Below are positions 1 through 7,737 of a stretch of 64,000 nt of DNA, in pieces. Made by a program: the position numbers and the translations under genes. A model generated the notes under the pieces. The model worked only from the letters and a program-made list of their open reading frames with translations. It did no database searches and had not been told where the DNA came from. Each line of letters begins with the position of its first letter. The stretch's first letter is position 1. This DNA is from Pseudomonas yangonensis (lineage in GTDB: Bacteria > Pseudomonadota > Gammaproteobacteria > Pseudomonadales > Pseudomonadaceae): assembly GCF_009932725.1 (NCBI RefSeq), contig NZ_BLJU01000019.1, positions 1-64,000 on the forward strand. Reading direction: 5' to 3'.

Positions 1-53
1 CCATGGCATGCCATGGCGGTTTCGTTTCATGTACGGGAAAACGGGAGCACCCT

Positions 54-881
54 ATGGAGATGAACGTCGACGAACTGGTCAAGCTGTCCGAGGCCTGGCT
101 GCCTGTGGTACTGGAGTACAGCGGCAAGCTGACCCTGGCAGTAATCACCCTGCTGATTGGCTGGTGGTTGATCAGCAAGCTTACGTCGAGCATCGGGCGT
201 GTGCTCGAGGCGCGCAAGGTGGACCGCGCGCTAAGCAGTTTCATCGGCAGCCTGGTCAGCATCGTGTTGCGCATTCTGCTGCTGATCAGCGTGGCATCGA
301 TGATCGGTGTGGAAACCACCTCCTTCATCGCCATGATCGGTGCCGCTGGCCTGGCCATCGGCCTGGCACTGCAGGGCAGCCTGGCCAATTTCGCCGGCGG
401 GGTGCTGATCATGCTGTTCCGGCCGTTTCGTGCCGGCGACTGGATCGAAGCACAGGGCGTATCCGGCAGCGTCGACAACATCCAGATTTTCCACACCACG
501 CTGAAGACGGCGGACAACAAAGTGGTGATCGTGCCCAACGGCAGCCTGTCCAACGGGCATATCACCAATTTCTCGCGTGAGTCGCGCCGGCGTGCCGACA
601 TCAACATCGGCATCGATTATTCCAGCGACATCAAGCGTGCGCGTGAAGTGCTGCTGGAGATCGCCAAGGACCCGCGTGTCCATGTCGAGCCGGAGCCGGT
701 GGTGTTCGTCACCGGCCTGGGCGACAGCGCAGTTAACTTGTCGTTGCGTGTCTGGGTGGCGACTGGCGACTTCTGGCCGGTGACCTTCGCCTTCACCGAG
801 CTGGCCAAGGAGCGTCTGACCGAAGCCGGCATCGGCATCCCGTTCCCGCAGCGGGTGGTGCATCTGGCCAAGGCCGACTGA
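54..881 (+). CDS. MscS-family mechanosensitive ion channel
   Basis: This 275-residue inner-membrane protein resembles small-conductance mechanosensitive channels, which open under hypo-osmotic stress to release solutes. Hydrophobic segments lie near residues 25-45, 65-85 and 90-125. The third carries the glycine/alanine-rich pore helix GLAIGLALQGSLANFAGG, followed by the MscS beta-domain (FRPFRAGDWIE) and a soluble C-terminal half. The length is close to E. coli MscS (286). I chose ATG 54 because GGGAG lies just upstream; the same frame stays open back to base 3, but those residues look non-coding. A bidirectional terminator separates it from convergent ampG. The family is clear; the exact paralogue is not. 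Confidence 0.9.
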   Translation: MEMNVDELVKLSEAWLPVVLEYSGKLTLAVITLLIGWWLISKLTSSIGRVLEARKVDRALSSFIGSLVSIVLRILLLISVASMIGVETTSFIAMIGAAGLAIGLALQGSLANFAGGVLIMLFRPFRAGDWIEAQGVSGSVDNIQIFHTTLKTADNKVVIVPNGSLSNGHITNFSRESRRRADINIGIDYSSDIKRAREVLLEIAKDPRVHVEPEPVVFVTGLGDSAVNLSLRVWVATGDFWPVTFAFTELAKERLTEAGIGIPFPQRVVHLAKAD

Positions 882-899
882 GAGCCGCTGTAACGAGAA

Positions 900-925
900 A
901 GCCCCGGTCGAACCGGGGCTTTTTT
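900..925. terminator. Bidirectional terminator between mscS-like gene and ampG
   Basis: The inverted repeat AGCCCCGGT / ACCGGGGCT has a 3-base CGA loop and is followed by T6 on the plus strand. On the minus strand the hairpin is followed by a weaker TTTCT. It lies between convergent stop codons. Confidence 0.9.
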
Positions 926-936
926 CTGTCTGGCGG

Positions 937-2733
937 TCAGGCTTTTTCCACGCCAGGCGGCGCCGCTTCTGCGATGGGCTGGCGCTTGTCACGCCGCCAC
1001 TGAATGATGATGAGCAGCAGGGTCGGGATGCCCATCAGCGCCGTTGCGAGGAAGAAGTGGGCGTAGCCGAGGTGCTCCACCATCACCCCGGAATAGCCGC
1101 CGATCAGACGCGGCAGCAACAGCATGATGGAGCTGAGCAGGGCGTACTGGGTGGCGGAGAACTTCAGGTTGGTCAGACTCGACAGGTAGGCGACGAACGC
1201 CGACGTGGCCAGGCCGGCGCTGAAATTGTCGCAACTGATGGTGACGATCAGCATGTTCAGATGCGGCCCCATGCCCACCAGAATCATGAACAACAGGTTG
1301 GTCGCTGCCGATGCCGCGGCGCCGATCAGCAGGATCGGCATGATGCCGAAGCGCACGATCAACAGGCCGCCGACACCTGCGCCGAGCAAGGTCATCACCA
1401 GGCCGAACACTTTGCTGACACTGGCGATCTGCTCCTTGGTGAAGCCCTGATCGATGTAGAACACATTGGCCATCACGCCCATCACCGTGTCGGACAGGCG
1501 ATAGGTGGCGATCAGACTCAGCAAGAGCAGCGCCTGCCAGCGATAACGCACGATGAAGTCGTTGATCGGCGTCAGCACCGGGGCCATGCCGCCCCAGAAC
1601 AGGCTGGATATCGACAGGCTGGTGAGCAGGGTATAGAGCAGCGCGCGCAGGAAGGCACGGTCGTAGTACAGCAGGTCCTGCAGGGTCGTCTGGCCCTGGA
1701 ACAGCAGCATCAGGTCACTTTCATAGAACTGGGTGACCATGGCCGGAATGGAGATCAGCAGGATGATCAGCAGCAGTACGGAAAGCAGCTGGTGGAAGAA
1801 GCCGTACTTCGCCGCGGCGGTTTTCAGCACCGGCGCCAGCCCGCCCCAGAACAGCCCAGAGGCGCACACGCAGGCCAGGGTGCTGTAGAGCATGGCGCGC
1901 AGGAAGGCGCGGTCGTGATAGAGCAGCTCCTGCATGCTGACATCGCCGAGCAGCATGGCCGTCAGGTCGCTTTGGTAGAACTGGATGAACATGGTCGGCA
2001 CGGAAATCACCAGCACGATCACTGCAGCGATCGCCAGCAGCTGGTGGAAGAAACCATGTTTTGGGGGCGCGACGTGAATGTGTGGCGGTGCCGGTGGTTC
2101 ACGCATCCACAGGGAGGTGAGCAGCCCCGGCAACATGAGCAGGGCGAAGACCAGATAGGTGCCGGTCCAGGCGCTGAACTGGTAGTCCTTGGCGGTCGAG
2201 CCGAAGCCTTCGGCGAAGTACAGCGCACCAGCTGTGGCCAGCAGCGCGGCGACGCGGTAGCCGGTCATGTAGGCGGCGGCCAGCGCGGCCTGATGCTCGT
2301 CGCCGAGAATTTCTAGGCGGTAGGCGTCGACGGCGATGTCCTGGGTGGCCGAGGCGAACGCCACCAGTACGGCGAGCGCGATCAGCGAGGACAGATGGGT
2401 TTGCGGATCGTAATTGGCCATGCCGATCAGGCCGATGGCCACCAGACCTTGCGACAGCACCAACCAGGAGCGGCGCCGGCCGAGCTTGCCCAGAAGCGGC
2501 AAACGCCACTGGTCGAGCATCGGCGCCCATACCCACTTGAAGGCGTAGGCCAGGCCGATGAGGCTGGCGAAACCGATGGTTTCGCGCGCCACACCGGCTT
2601 CGCGCAGCCATACCGAAAGGGTCGAGAACACCAGCATGTAGGGCAGGCCGGCGGCGAAACCCAGAAGCAGCAGAGCCAGTGTGGCGGGGTTGGCGTAGGT
2701 GGCGAGGGCTTCTCGCCAGGATTTGCGTGGCAT
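937..2733 (-). CDS. ampG: AmpG muropeptide permease (MFS)
   Basis: This 598-residue inner-membrane transporter imports GlcNAc-anhydroMurNAc peptides for cell-wall recycling and for AmpR-dependent beta-lactamase induction. The N-terminal MFS half reads LGFAAGLPYMLVFSTLSVW, and the loop motif ATQDIAVDAYRLE (about 129-141) is typical of AmpG. It is about 100 residues longer than E. coli AmpG (491). The extra length matches an internal tandem duplication: residues 227-303 and 311-387 both start GFFHQLL and end FWGG(L/M)APVL. Each copy predicts two membrane helices around a polar loop. From memory, P. aeruginosa AmpG is also about 594 residues, so the long form is probably genus-wide. Confidence 0.95.
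   Translation of the reverse strand: MPRKSWREALATYANPATLALLLLGFAAGLPYMLVFSTLSVWLREAGVARETIGFASLIGLAYAFKWVWAPMLDQWRLPLLGKLGRRRSWLVLSQGLVAIGLIGMANYDPQTHLSSLIALAVLVAFASATQDIAVDAYRLEILGDEHQAALAAAYMTGYRVAALLATAGALYFAEGFGSTAKDYQFSAWTGTYLVFALLMLPGLLTSLWMREPPAPPHIHVAPPKHGFFHQLLAIAAVIVLVISVPTMFIQFYQSDLTAMLLGDVSMQELLYHDRAFLRAMLYSTLACVCASGLFWGGLAPVLKTAAAKYGFFHQLLSVLLLIILLISIPAMVTQFYESDLMLLFQGQTTLQDLLYYDRAFLRALLYTLLTSLSISSLFWGGMAPVLTPINDFIVRYRWQALLLLSLIATYRLSDTVMGVMANVFYIDQGFTKEQIASVSKVFGLVMTLLGAGVGGLLIVRFGIMPILLIGAAASAATNLLFMILVGMGPHLNMLIVTISCDNFSAGLATSAFVAYLSSLTNLKFSATQYALLSSIMLLLPRLIGGYSGVMVEHLGYAHFFLATALMGIPTLLLIIIQWRRDKRQPIAEAAPPGVEKA
1573..2055 (-). repeat. Internal tandem duplication within ampG
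   Basis: Two 77-codon units (2055-1825 and 1803-1573) repeat with an 84-codon period. A by-eye protein alignment gives 44 identical residues of 77 with no gap. Shared blocks are GFFHQLL, QFY-SDL, LLY-DRAFLRA and FWGG-APVL. Confidence 0.85.
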
Positions 2734-2772
2734 CAGGCTCGAATCTGGGCAGGGTGGTTCGTAGCGCGCACT

Positions 2773-3147
2773 CTAACTGCTGTGCTCCATCGGGCGCCAG
2801 CCGTGACGACGCATATCCACACGTTCGTTCAGGATGCTGATGCCTTCTGCGCGCAAGCGCGCCCGTTGTTCATTACCAGAGGGGCTCCCGGCGGCCAGGC
2901 TCAGGCGCCCGCCGGCGGCGATCACGCGATGCCAGGGCAAGGTGGTGCCGTCTGGCAACTGGCTCAGTGTGCGGCCGACCCAGCGTGCGGCGCGACCGAG
3001 GCCGGCCAGTTGGGCCAGCTCGCCATAGCTGACGACCTTGCCTTGCGGCACCTGCGCCAATACCAGATACAGCGCTTCGCGGCGCGCCTCTGCGCTTGCC
3101 GGTGGCGATGCCGGCCATGCAGACTCTGGCGGTTTCGTCTTGCCCAT
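2773..3147 (-). CDS. atl: Alkyltransferase-like protein (ATL), MGMT family
   Basis: This 124-residue protein is homologous to the DNA-binding domain of O6-alkylguanine-DNA methyltransferase. The reactive cysteine of the PCHR motif is replaced by tryptophan (LPWHRVIAAGG). That is the hallmark of ATLs such as E. coli YbaZ, which bind O6-alkylguanine without repairing it and flag the lesion for nucleotide-excision repair. The preceding helix has the family pattern GKVVSYGELAQLAG and the Arg finger region RAARWVG. ATG 3147 was chosen for its GAGG about nine bases upstream; an in-frame ATG at 3162 is possible. The start codon is only 16 bases from the divergent start of the DUF481 gene. Confidence 0.88.
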   Translation of the reverse strand: MGKTKPPESAWPASPPASAEARREALYLVLAQVPQGKVVSYGELAQLAGLGRAARWVGRTLSQLPDGTTLPWHRVIAAGGRLSLAAGSPSGNEQRARLRAEGISILNERVDMRRHGWRPMEHSS

Positions 3148-3163
3148 AGGGTTTGCCCTCATC

Positions 3164-4156
3164 ATGCGCATACTGATCGCCTTGTTTCTCTTTTCCCTGG
3201 CAGCCCCGCTCTGGGCCGATACCGTCTGGCTGAACAACGGTGATCGCCTTAGCGGTGAAATCATCCTGCTCGATGGCGGCAAGCTGGCGCTGAAGACCCA
3301 ATACGCCGGCCAGGTGCTGATCGACTGGAAGGATATCGATACCCTCAGTTCGGACAAGCCCCTGCTGGTGCGGCGCAGCGGTTTCGACAACGAACGCAGC
3401 GAAAGGTTGGTCGCAGCCGGTGCAGGTATGGTGAGAGTGCAGGGGGAGCGCGAGTACAGCCTGCCGCTGGCGCAGATCAAGCGCCTGGTTCCGCCGCGGG
3501 CAGTGCTGGAAGATCGCCTCTGGGAGGGTAATCTCGACGCCAAGCTGGATATGAAGCGCAACCAGAACGATGTCGACGAATGGAAGTTCAAGGGTGACAC
3601 CCGTGTCGAACATGGGCGCTGGCGTCATGTGCTCAGTGGCGAACTGGAGCGTGAAACCAAGAACGAGAGAAAGGTCGAGGACAACTGGGAGCTGGAATAC
3701 GACCTCGATCGCTTTCTCTCCGAGCACTGGTTCTGGCGAGTCGGGGTGGAGCAGGCCGAGGATGAGTTCGAGGCGGTCGACCGTCAGCGCATCGTTGGCA
3801 CCGGCCCCGGCTATCGCTTCTGGAACGATGAACTCGGGCGCTTCGACCTGATTGCTCAGTCCAACCGCGTACGCCTGGAGTCGGATGTCGCCGACCTGGC
3901 CTTCAACACCACGTCGTTGGAACTGGATTACAAACGTCTGTTATGGGGCACGCGGCTGGAGTTCTACGCCAATGCCGAATTGCAGGTTCCACACATCGAT
4001 GAGATCGACTACGTACTCGATAGTGAATTCGGCTTGCGCTATCGCCTCAATCAGTGGGCGCGCCTTTCTCTTCTGTATGAACTGGACCAGTTGCGTGGGC
4101 AGGGGCAGACCGTTTCCGATCGGCACTATCTGATCGGTGTCGGCGTCGGTTGGTGA
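3164..4156 (+). CDS. DUF481 outer-membrane protein, copy 1
   Basis: This 330-residue protein has a signal peptide (MRILIALFLFSLAAPLWA). A short N-terminal domain (about 19-100) has an Sm/SH3-like pattern: VWLNNGDRLSGEI, then GGKLALKTQYAG, then W-DI-TL. The C-terminal half is rich in charged and aromatic residues alternating as in beta strands, and ends LIGVGVGW. A terminal aromatic residue is the usual BAM-recognised barrel signal. The family is the DUF481 putative salt-induced outer-membrane proteins; I know no firm substrate or role. It is followed by a paralogue at 4306-5319, and the two match strongly in the signal-proximal and barrel regions. Confidence 0.85.
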   Translation: MRILIALFLFSLAAPLWADTVWLNNGDRLSGEIILLDGGKLALKTQYAGQVLIDWKDIDTLSSDKPLLVRRSGFDNERSERLVAAGAGMVRVQGEREYSLPLAQIKRLVPPRAVLEDRLWEGNLDAKLDMKRNQNDVDEWKFKGDTRVEHGRWRHVLSGELERETKNERKVEDNWELEYDLDRFLSEHWFWRVGVEQAEDEFEAVDRQRIVGTGPGYRFWNDELGRFDLIAQSNRVRLESDVADLAFNTTSLELDYKRLLWGTRLEFYANAELQVPHIDEIDYVLDSEFGLRYRLNQWARLSLLYELDQLRGQGQTVSDRHYLIGVGVGW

Positions 4157-4239
4157 GCCGTTAACCACTCTTCCCGCCGCGTCACACAGTGCCGCTCGGC
4201 GGAAAACGCTGAACTCCGCTGCGCGCGGCCGGTCAGCTC

Positions 4240-4267
4240 TTGCTCTAGCGTCGGGCTTGCGCATAAT
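4240..4267 (+). promoter_or_regulatory. Candidate sigma-70 promoter for second DUF481 gene
   Basis: TTGCTC and CATAAT are spaced by 16 bases and lie about 40 bases before the start codon at 4306. This suggests that the second paralogue can be transcribed separately from the first. Confidence 0.5.
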
Positions 4268-4305
4268 GCCCGGTTTTTCGCCCATCAGAGCCGTATAGAC
4301 CTGCC

Positions 4306-5319
4306 ATGTCGCGTGCAAAATCCTTATCCCTGCTTGGTCTGAGCCTAACCTTGCTCAGCTCCGCCACCCTAGCCGACACCGTCTGGTTGACCAACGGTGA
4401 TCGTCTCACCGGTACCATCCGCTTCTTCGATGGCAGCAAGCTGCTGCTGGAAACCGATTATGGCGGTTCCATTCCGCTGAGCTGGAAGAAGATCGCCACT
4501 CTCGAGAGCGACCATGAGCTGCTGGTCAAGCTCGGCCCGGTCGATGGCGAGCGCGCCAAATCGTTGCTGGCCGCCGAGCCTGGCAAGGTGACACTGGCCA
4601 ATGGCGATTCACCCAAGACCGTCGAGTTAGCGCAGATCGAGCAGATCATGAAACCCAAGCCGCTGGTGGAGGACTTCACCTGGAAGGGCAATATCGACCT
4701 GGGGCTTGATTACAAGCGCGGTGAGCGCGATTCCGACGACTACGATGTGGACGTCAAGACCCAGGCTCGCCACGGTCTTTGGCGGCATAACGCGCTTGCC
4801 GACTACAACCGCGAGTTGAAGGACGACGTCGTCAGTACCGACAACTGGAGTGCCGAATACGCGCTCGACCGCTTCCTCACCGAGAAGTGGTTCTGGCAGG
4901 GACGTTTCGAATACAAGCGCGACCGCATCGAGGAGGTCGAGCGTCAGCGCACCCTCGGTACCGGTCCCGGTTACCAGTTCTGGGACGATGAGCTGGGCGC
5001 ATTCTCCATCGCCACCCTGGCCAACCGCAGCGATTACCGTTACAGCAACGGCGAGCAGGATCGTTTCTATGCGATGAGCGTGAAGTGGGATTACAACCGC
5101 TATCTGGTCGGCAAGACCGTCGAGCTGTTCAGCGTCGGTGAGGTAGGGAAGCCACTGGAGGGCGTTGCCGATTACACGCTGGATGCCGAGATCGGCCTGC
5201 GTTACAAGGTGACCGATTGGGCCTCGCTGAACATGAAGGCCGAGAAGGACAGGGTCAGCGGTGCCGAGGGCGATCTGGATGAAACACGTTATACCCTGGG
5301 CTTCGGTGTTGGCTGGTAA
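4306..5319 (+). CDS. DUF481 outer-membrane protein, copy 2
   Basis: This 337-residue paralogue of the preceding gene has a signal peptide ending near STLADT, as in copy 1. It shares the N-terminal signature DTVWLTNGDRLTGTI. The domain order is the same: an Sm/SH3-like N-terminal domain, then a DUF481 barrel with FLTEKWFWQGRFEYKRDR and QRTLGTGPGYQFWDDELG. The C-terminus LGFGVGW ends in tryptophan, as in copy 1, consistent with outer-membrane insertion. The two genes are 149 bases apart and this one has its own promoter-like sequence. It ends just before a MITE-like element that seems to interrupt its terminator. The function is unknown. Confidence 0.85.
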   Translation: MSRAKSLSLLGLSLTLLSSATLADTVWLTNGDRLTGTIRFFDGSKLLLETDYGGSIPLSWKKIATLESDHELLVKLGPVDGERAKSLLAAEPGKVTLANGDSPKTVELAQIEQIMKPKPLVEDFTWKGNIDLGLDYKRGERDSDDYDVDVKTQARHGLWRHNALADYNRELKDDVVSTDNWSAEYALDRFLTEKWFWQGRFEYKRDRIEEVERQRTLGTGPGYQFWDDELGAFSIATLANRSDYRYSNGEQDRFYAMSVKWDYNRYLVGKTVELFSVGEVGKPLEGVADYTLDAEIGLRYKVTDWASLNMKAEKDRVSGAEGDLDETRYTLGFGVGW

Positions 5320-5348
5320 GTCCTAGCGTCGCTGCGAAGGTACGAACG

Positions 5349-5580
5349 AAAAGCCCGCGATGAACGCGTAATGCTGTTCACTTAAGGTCGTACACGTTTG
5401 GCTCCCCTCTCCCATTTATGGGAGAGGGGCTGGGGGAGAGGGCTGAAAACACCGCAAAATTGCCAGTTTTCCCCTCGCCGAACGCGGCCCGCCCTAACCC
5501 TCTCCCCAAAGGGGCGAGGGGACTAATCGTGTCCGGCCAATTCTTATGTGAACAGCGTTACGCGATGAACGCGGGCTTTT
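5349..5580. mobile_element. MITE-like element inserted in an intrinsic terminator
   Basis: A 192-base core (5369-5560) has 18-base terminal inverted repeats, TAATGCTGTTCACTTAAG at the left and its near-complement at 5543-5560 (16/18). Direct repeats CGCGATGAACGCG flank it at 5356-5368 and 5561-5573. Outside these, AAAAGCCCGCG (5349-5359) and CGCGGGCTTTT (5570-5580) are the two arms of what would be one ordinary terminator with an ATGAA loop if the core were removed. The core holds a palindrome (CCCCTCTCCCAT / ATGGGAGAGGGG, 5404-5429) and has no coding capacity. No transposase is present in the window, so any mobilising enzyme would act in trans. Confidence 0.75.
5401..5443. repeat. Dispersed C/T-rich palindromic repeat, copy A
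   Basis: This 43-base sequence with palindromic arms CCCCTCTCCCAT / ATGGGAGAGGGG recurs inverted at 42416-42458 with one mismatch. It lies in the core of the MITE-like element here, but stands alone at the second site. Confidence 0.85.
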
Positions 5581-5595
5581 TTGTCGGCAGCGGAA

Positions 5596-6858
5596 TCAGG
5601 CGTCTTCCACGTCCCGCTTGCGCCAACCGGCAGCGCCCGGCAGCACCAGATTGAGGAGCAGGGCGCTGATTGCGCACAGGGAGATCCCCGACAGGGCGAA
5701 TTCCTTGCCGCCGATGACCATGCCGCCGATGCCGAATACCAGCGTCACCGACACGATGATCAGGTTCCGCGCTTCGGACAGATCGACCTGGTGACGAATC
5801 AGGGTGTTGAGGCCGACCACGGCAATGGAACCGAACAGCAGGCAGAGAATACCCCCCATCACCGGAACCGGGATGCTCTGCAAGGCCACGCCGAACTTGC
5901 CGATGAAAGCCAGGGCGATGGCGAATACCGCAGCCCAGGTCATGATCTTCGGGTTGTAGCTCTTGGTCAGCATCACCGCGCCGGTGACTTCGGCATAGGT
6001 GGTATTCGGCGGGCCGCCGAACAGGCCGGCTGCCGAGGTGGCCAGACCGTCGCCCAGCAGGGTGCGATGCAGGCCTGGCTGCTTGACGAAGTTCTTGCCG
6101 GTAACGTTGCCGATGGCGACCACGCCGCCGATGTGCTCGATGGCTGGCGCCAGTGCCACGGGTACCATGTACAGGATGGCGCCCCAGTGCAGTTCCGGTG
6201 CGATGAAGTTGGGCACGGCGAACCAGGAGGCCTGGCTTACGGCGCTGGTGTCGATCACGCCGAGCACGGCGGCAATGGCGCAGCCCACCGCAATACCCGC
6301 GAGGATCGGCACCAGGCGGAAGATGCCGCGGCCCAGCACGGCGACCAGCAGGGTGGTGACCAGCGCCGGCATCGAGATCATCATCGCGGTGCTGTAGGGC
6401 ACCAGCTCGACGCTGCCATCACCGGCCTTGCCCATGGCCATGTTCACCGCCACCGGCGACAGCGCCAGGCCGATGGAGATGATCACCGGCGCGATCACCA
6501 CCGGCGGCAGCAGGCGGTCGATGAAGTTGGGGCCGCGCAGTTTGACCAGTAGCGAAAGCAGGATGTAGACCAGGCCGGCAGCGATCACGCCGCCCATGAC
6601 CGCGGGCAGACCGAATTCGCCTTTGGCTGCCAGGATCGGCGCGATGAAGGCGAAGCTGGAGGCCAGGAAGACCGGCACCTGGCGCTTGGTCACCAGCTGG
6701 AACAGCAGGGTACCGATACCGGCAGTGAACAGTGCGACGTTGGGGTCCATGCCGGTGATCAGCGGCATCAGCACCAGAGCGCCGAAAGCCACGAACAGCA
6801 TCTGTGCCCCGGAAATGCCCTGGCGCCACAGCGGGTCGGTGAATTCCGTCTGCGACAT
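5596..6858 (-). CDS. uraA: Uracil permease (NCS2 family)
   Basis: This 420-residue polytopic uracil:proton symporter has the NCS2/UraA signatures QMLFVAFGALVLMPLITG at the N-terminus and GPPNTTYAEVTGAV in the middle. Membrane segments run throughout, and the length is close to E. coli UraA (429). The start at 6858 lies one base after the upp stop codon, and the end of upp supplies an AGGA-type ribosome site. The two genes are therefore co-transcribed: UraA imports uracil and Upp traps it as UMP. Confidence 0.93.
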   Translation of the reverse strand: MSQTEFTDPLWRQGISGAQMLFVAFGALVLMPLITGMDPNVALFTAGIGTLLFQLVTKRQVPVFLASSFAFIAPILAAKGEFGLPAVMGGVIAAGLVYILLSLLVKLRGPNFIDRLLPPVVIAPVIISIGLALSPVAVNMAMGKAGDGSVELVPYSTAMMISMPALVTTLLVAVLGRGIFRLVPILAGIAVGCAIAAVLGVIDTSAVSQASWFAVPNFIAPELHWGAILYMVPVALAPAIEHIGGVVAIGNVTGKNFVKQPGLHRTLLGDGLATSAAGLFGGPPNTTYAEVTGAVMLTKSYNPKIMTWAAVFAIALAFIGKFGVALQSIPVPVMGGILCLLFGSIAVVGLNTLIRHQVDLSEARNLIIVSVTLVFGIGGMVIGGKEFALSGISLCAISALLLNLVLPGAAGWRKRDVEDA

Positions 6859-6859
6859 C

Positions 6860-7498
6860 TCAGGCGTCCTTCTGCTTGGTGCCGAAAATCTTGTCGCCGG
6901 CATCACCCAGGCCTGGAATGATGTAGCCCTGCTCGTTCAGACGCTGATCGATGGACGCGGTGAAGATGGTCACGTCCGGGTGAGCCTGCTCGACCGCCTT
7001 GATGCCCTCGGGGGCAGCGACCAGTACCATGGCGCGAATGTCCTTGCAGCCGGCCTTCTTCAGCAGGTCGATGGTGGCGACCATCGAGCCACCGGTGGCC
7101 AGCATCGGGTCGATGATCAGCGCCAGGCGCGAGTCGATCTCCGGCGCGAGCTTCTCCAGATAGGTGTGTGCCTCGAGGGTTTCCTCGTTACGTGCCACGC
7201 CCACGGCGCTGACCTTGGCACCGGGGATCAGGCTGAGCACGCCGTCGAGCATGCCGATGCCGGCACGCAGGATGGGGACTACGGTGATCTTCTTGCCGGC
7301 GATCTTCTCGACTTGTACGGTGCCCGCCCAGCCCTCGATGTCGTAGGCCTCCAGTGGCAGGTCGTTGGTGGCCTCGTAAGTCAGCAGGGCGCCCACTTCC
7401 TGGGCCAGCTCACGGAAATTCTTGGTGCTGATATCGGCGCGGCGCATCAGGCCGATCTTGTGACGGATCAGCGGGTGGCGGATCTCGCGAGTGGGCAT
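6860..7498 (-). CDS. upp: Uracil phosphoribosyltransferase
   Basis: This 212-residue cytoplasmic enzyme converts uracil and PRPP to UMP. The N-terminus MPTREIRHPLIRHKIGLMR is characteristic of the family, and the PRPP-binding motif DPMLATGGSM lies near residues 131-140. It is the first gene of the upp-uraA operon. The leader contains GATTTTTTCCC (minus strand, 7534-7524), resembling initially transcribed sequences that respond to UTP in enteric upp and codBA. That regulatory idea is an inference only. Confidence 0.96.
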   Translation of the reverse strand: MPTREIRHPLIRHKIGLMRRADISTKNFRELAQEVGALLTYEATNDLPLEAYDIEGWAGTVQVEKIAGKKITVVPILRAGIGMLDGVLSLIPGAKVSAVGVARNEETLEAHTYLEKLAPEIDSRLALIIDPMLATGGSMVATIDLLKKAGCKDIRAMVLVAAPEGIKAVEQAHPDVTIFTASIDQRLNEQGYIIPGLGDAGDKIFGTKQKDA

Positions 7499-7523
7499 GG
7501 GCTGGGATCTCCAACGGGGCTCT

Positions 7524-7534
7524 GGGAAAAAATC
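7524..7534 (-). promoter_or_regulatory. GATTTTTTCCC in the upp leader
   Basis: Minus-strand TTTAAT lies 7 bases before GATTTTTTCCC, in the right place for a -10 box with transcription starting at the G. No convincing -35 element was found. E. coli upp and codBA start transcripts at similar G-A-T-run sequences. Confidence 0.35.
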
Positions 7535-7737
7535 GCGTTAGATTAAAGCATTGCTCATGCCAAGTGGTGAGTAACTGATAAGTCACAGTACCCGGCGGCG
7601 TGCATCGGCTACGCTGGTCAGTCGATACTTGGCAAGTGTTGTGCGGCGCTGTACCTTTGCCCGCTTTTATTTGACGAGTCGATCAGCTTTCAGGCTGCTC
7701 GCCGCCATTCATCAGCCGATCTAGAGAGAATCCCATC

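Noticed and set aside
7671..7699. TTGACG as the -35 box of an hpt promoter
   Set aside because: No acceptable -10 sequence lies 16-18 bases downstream.
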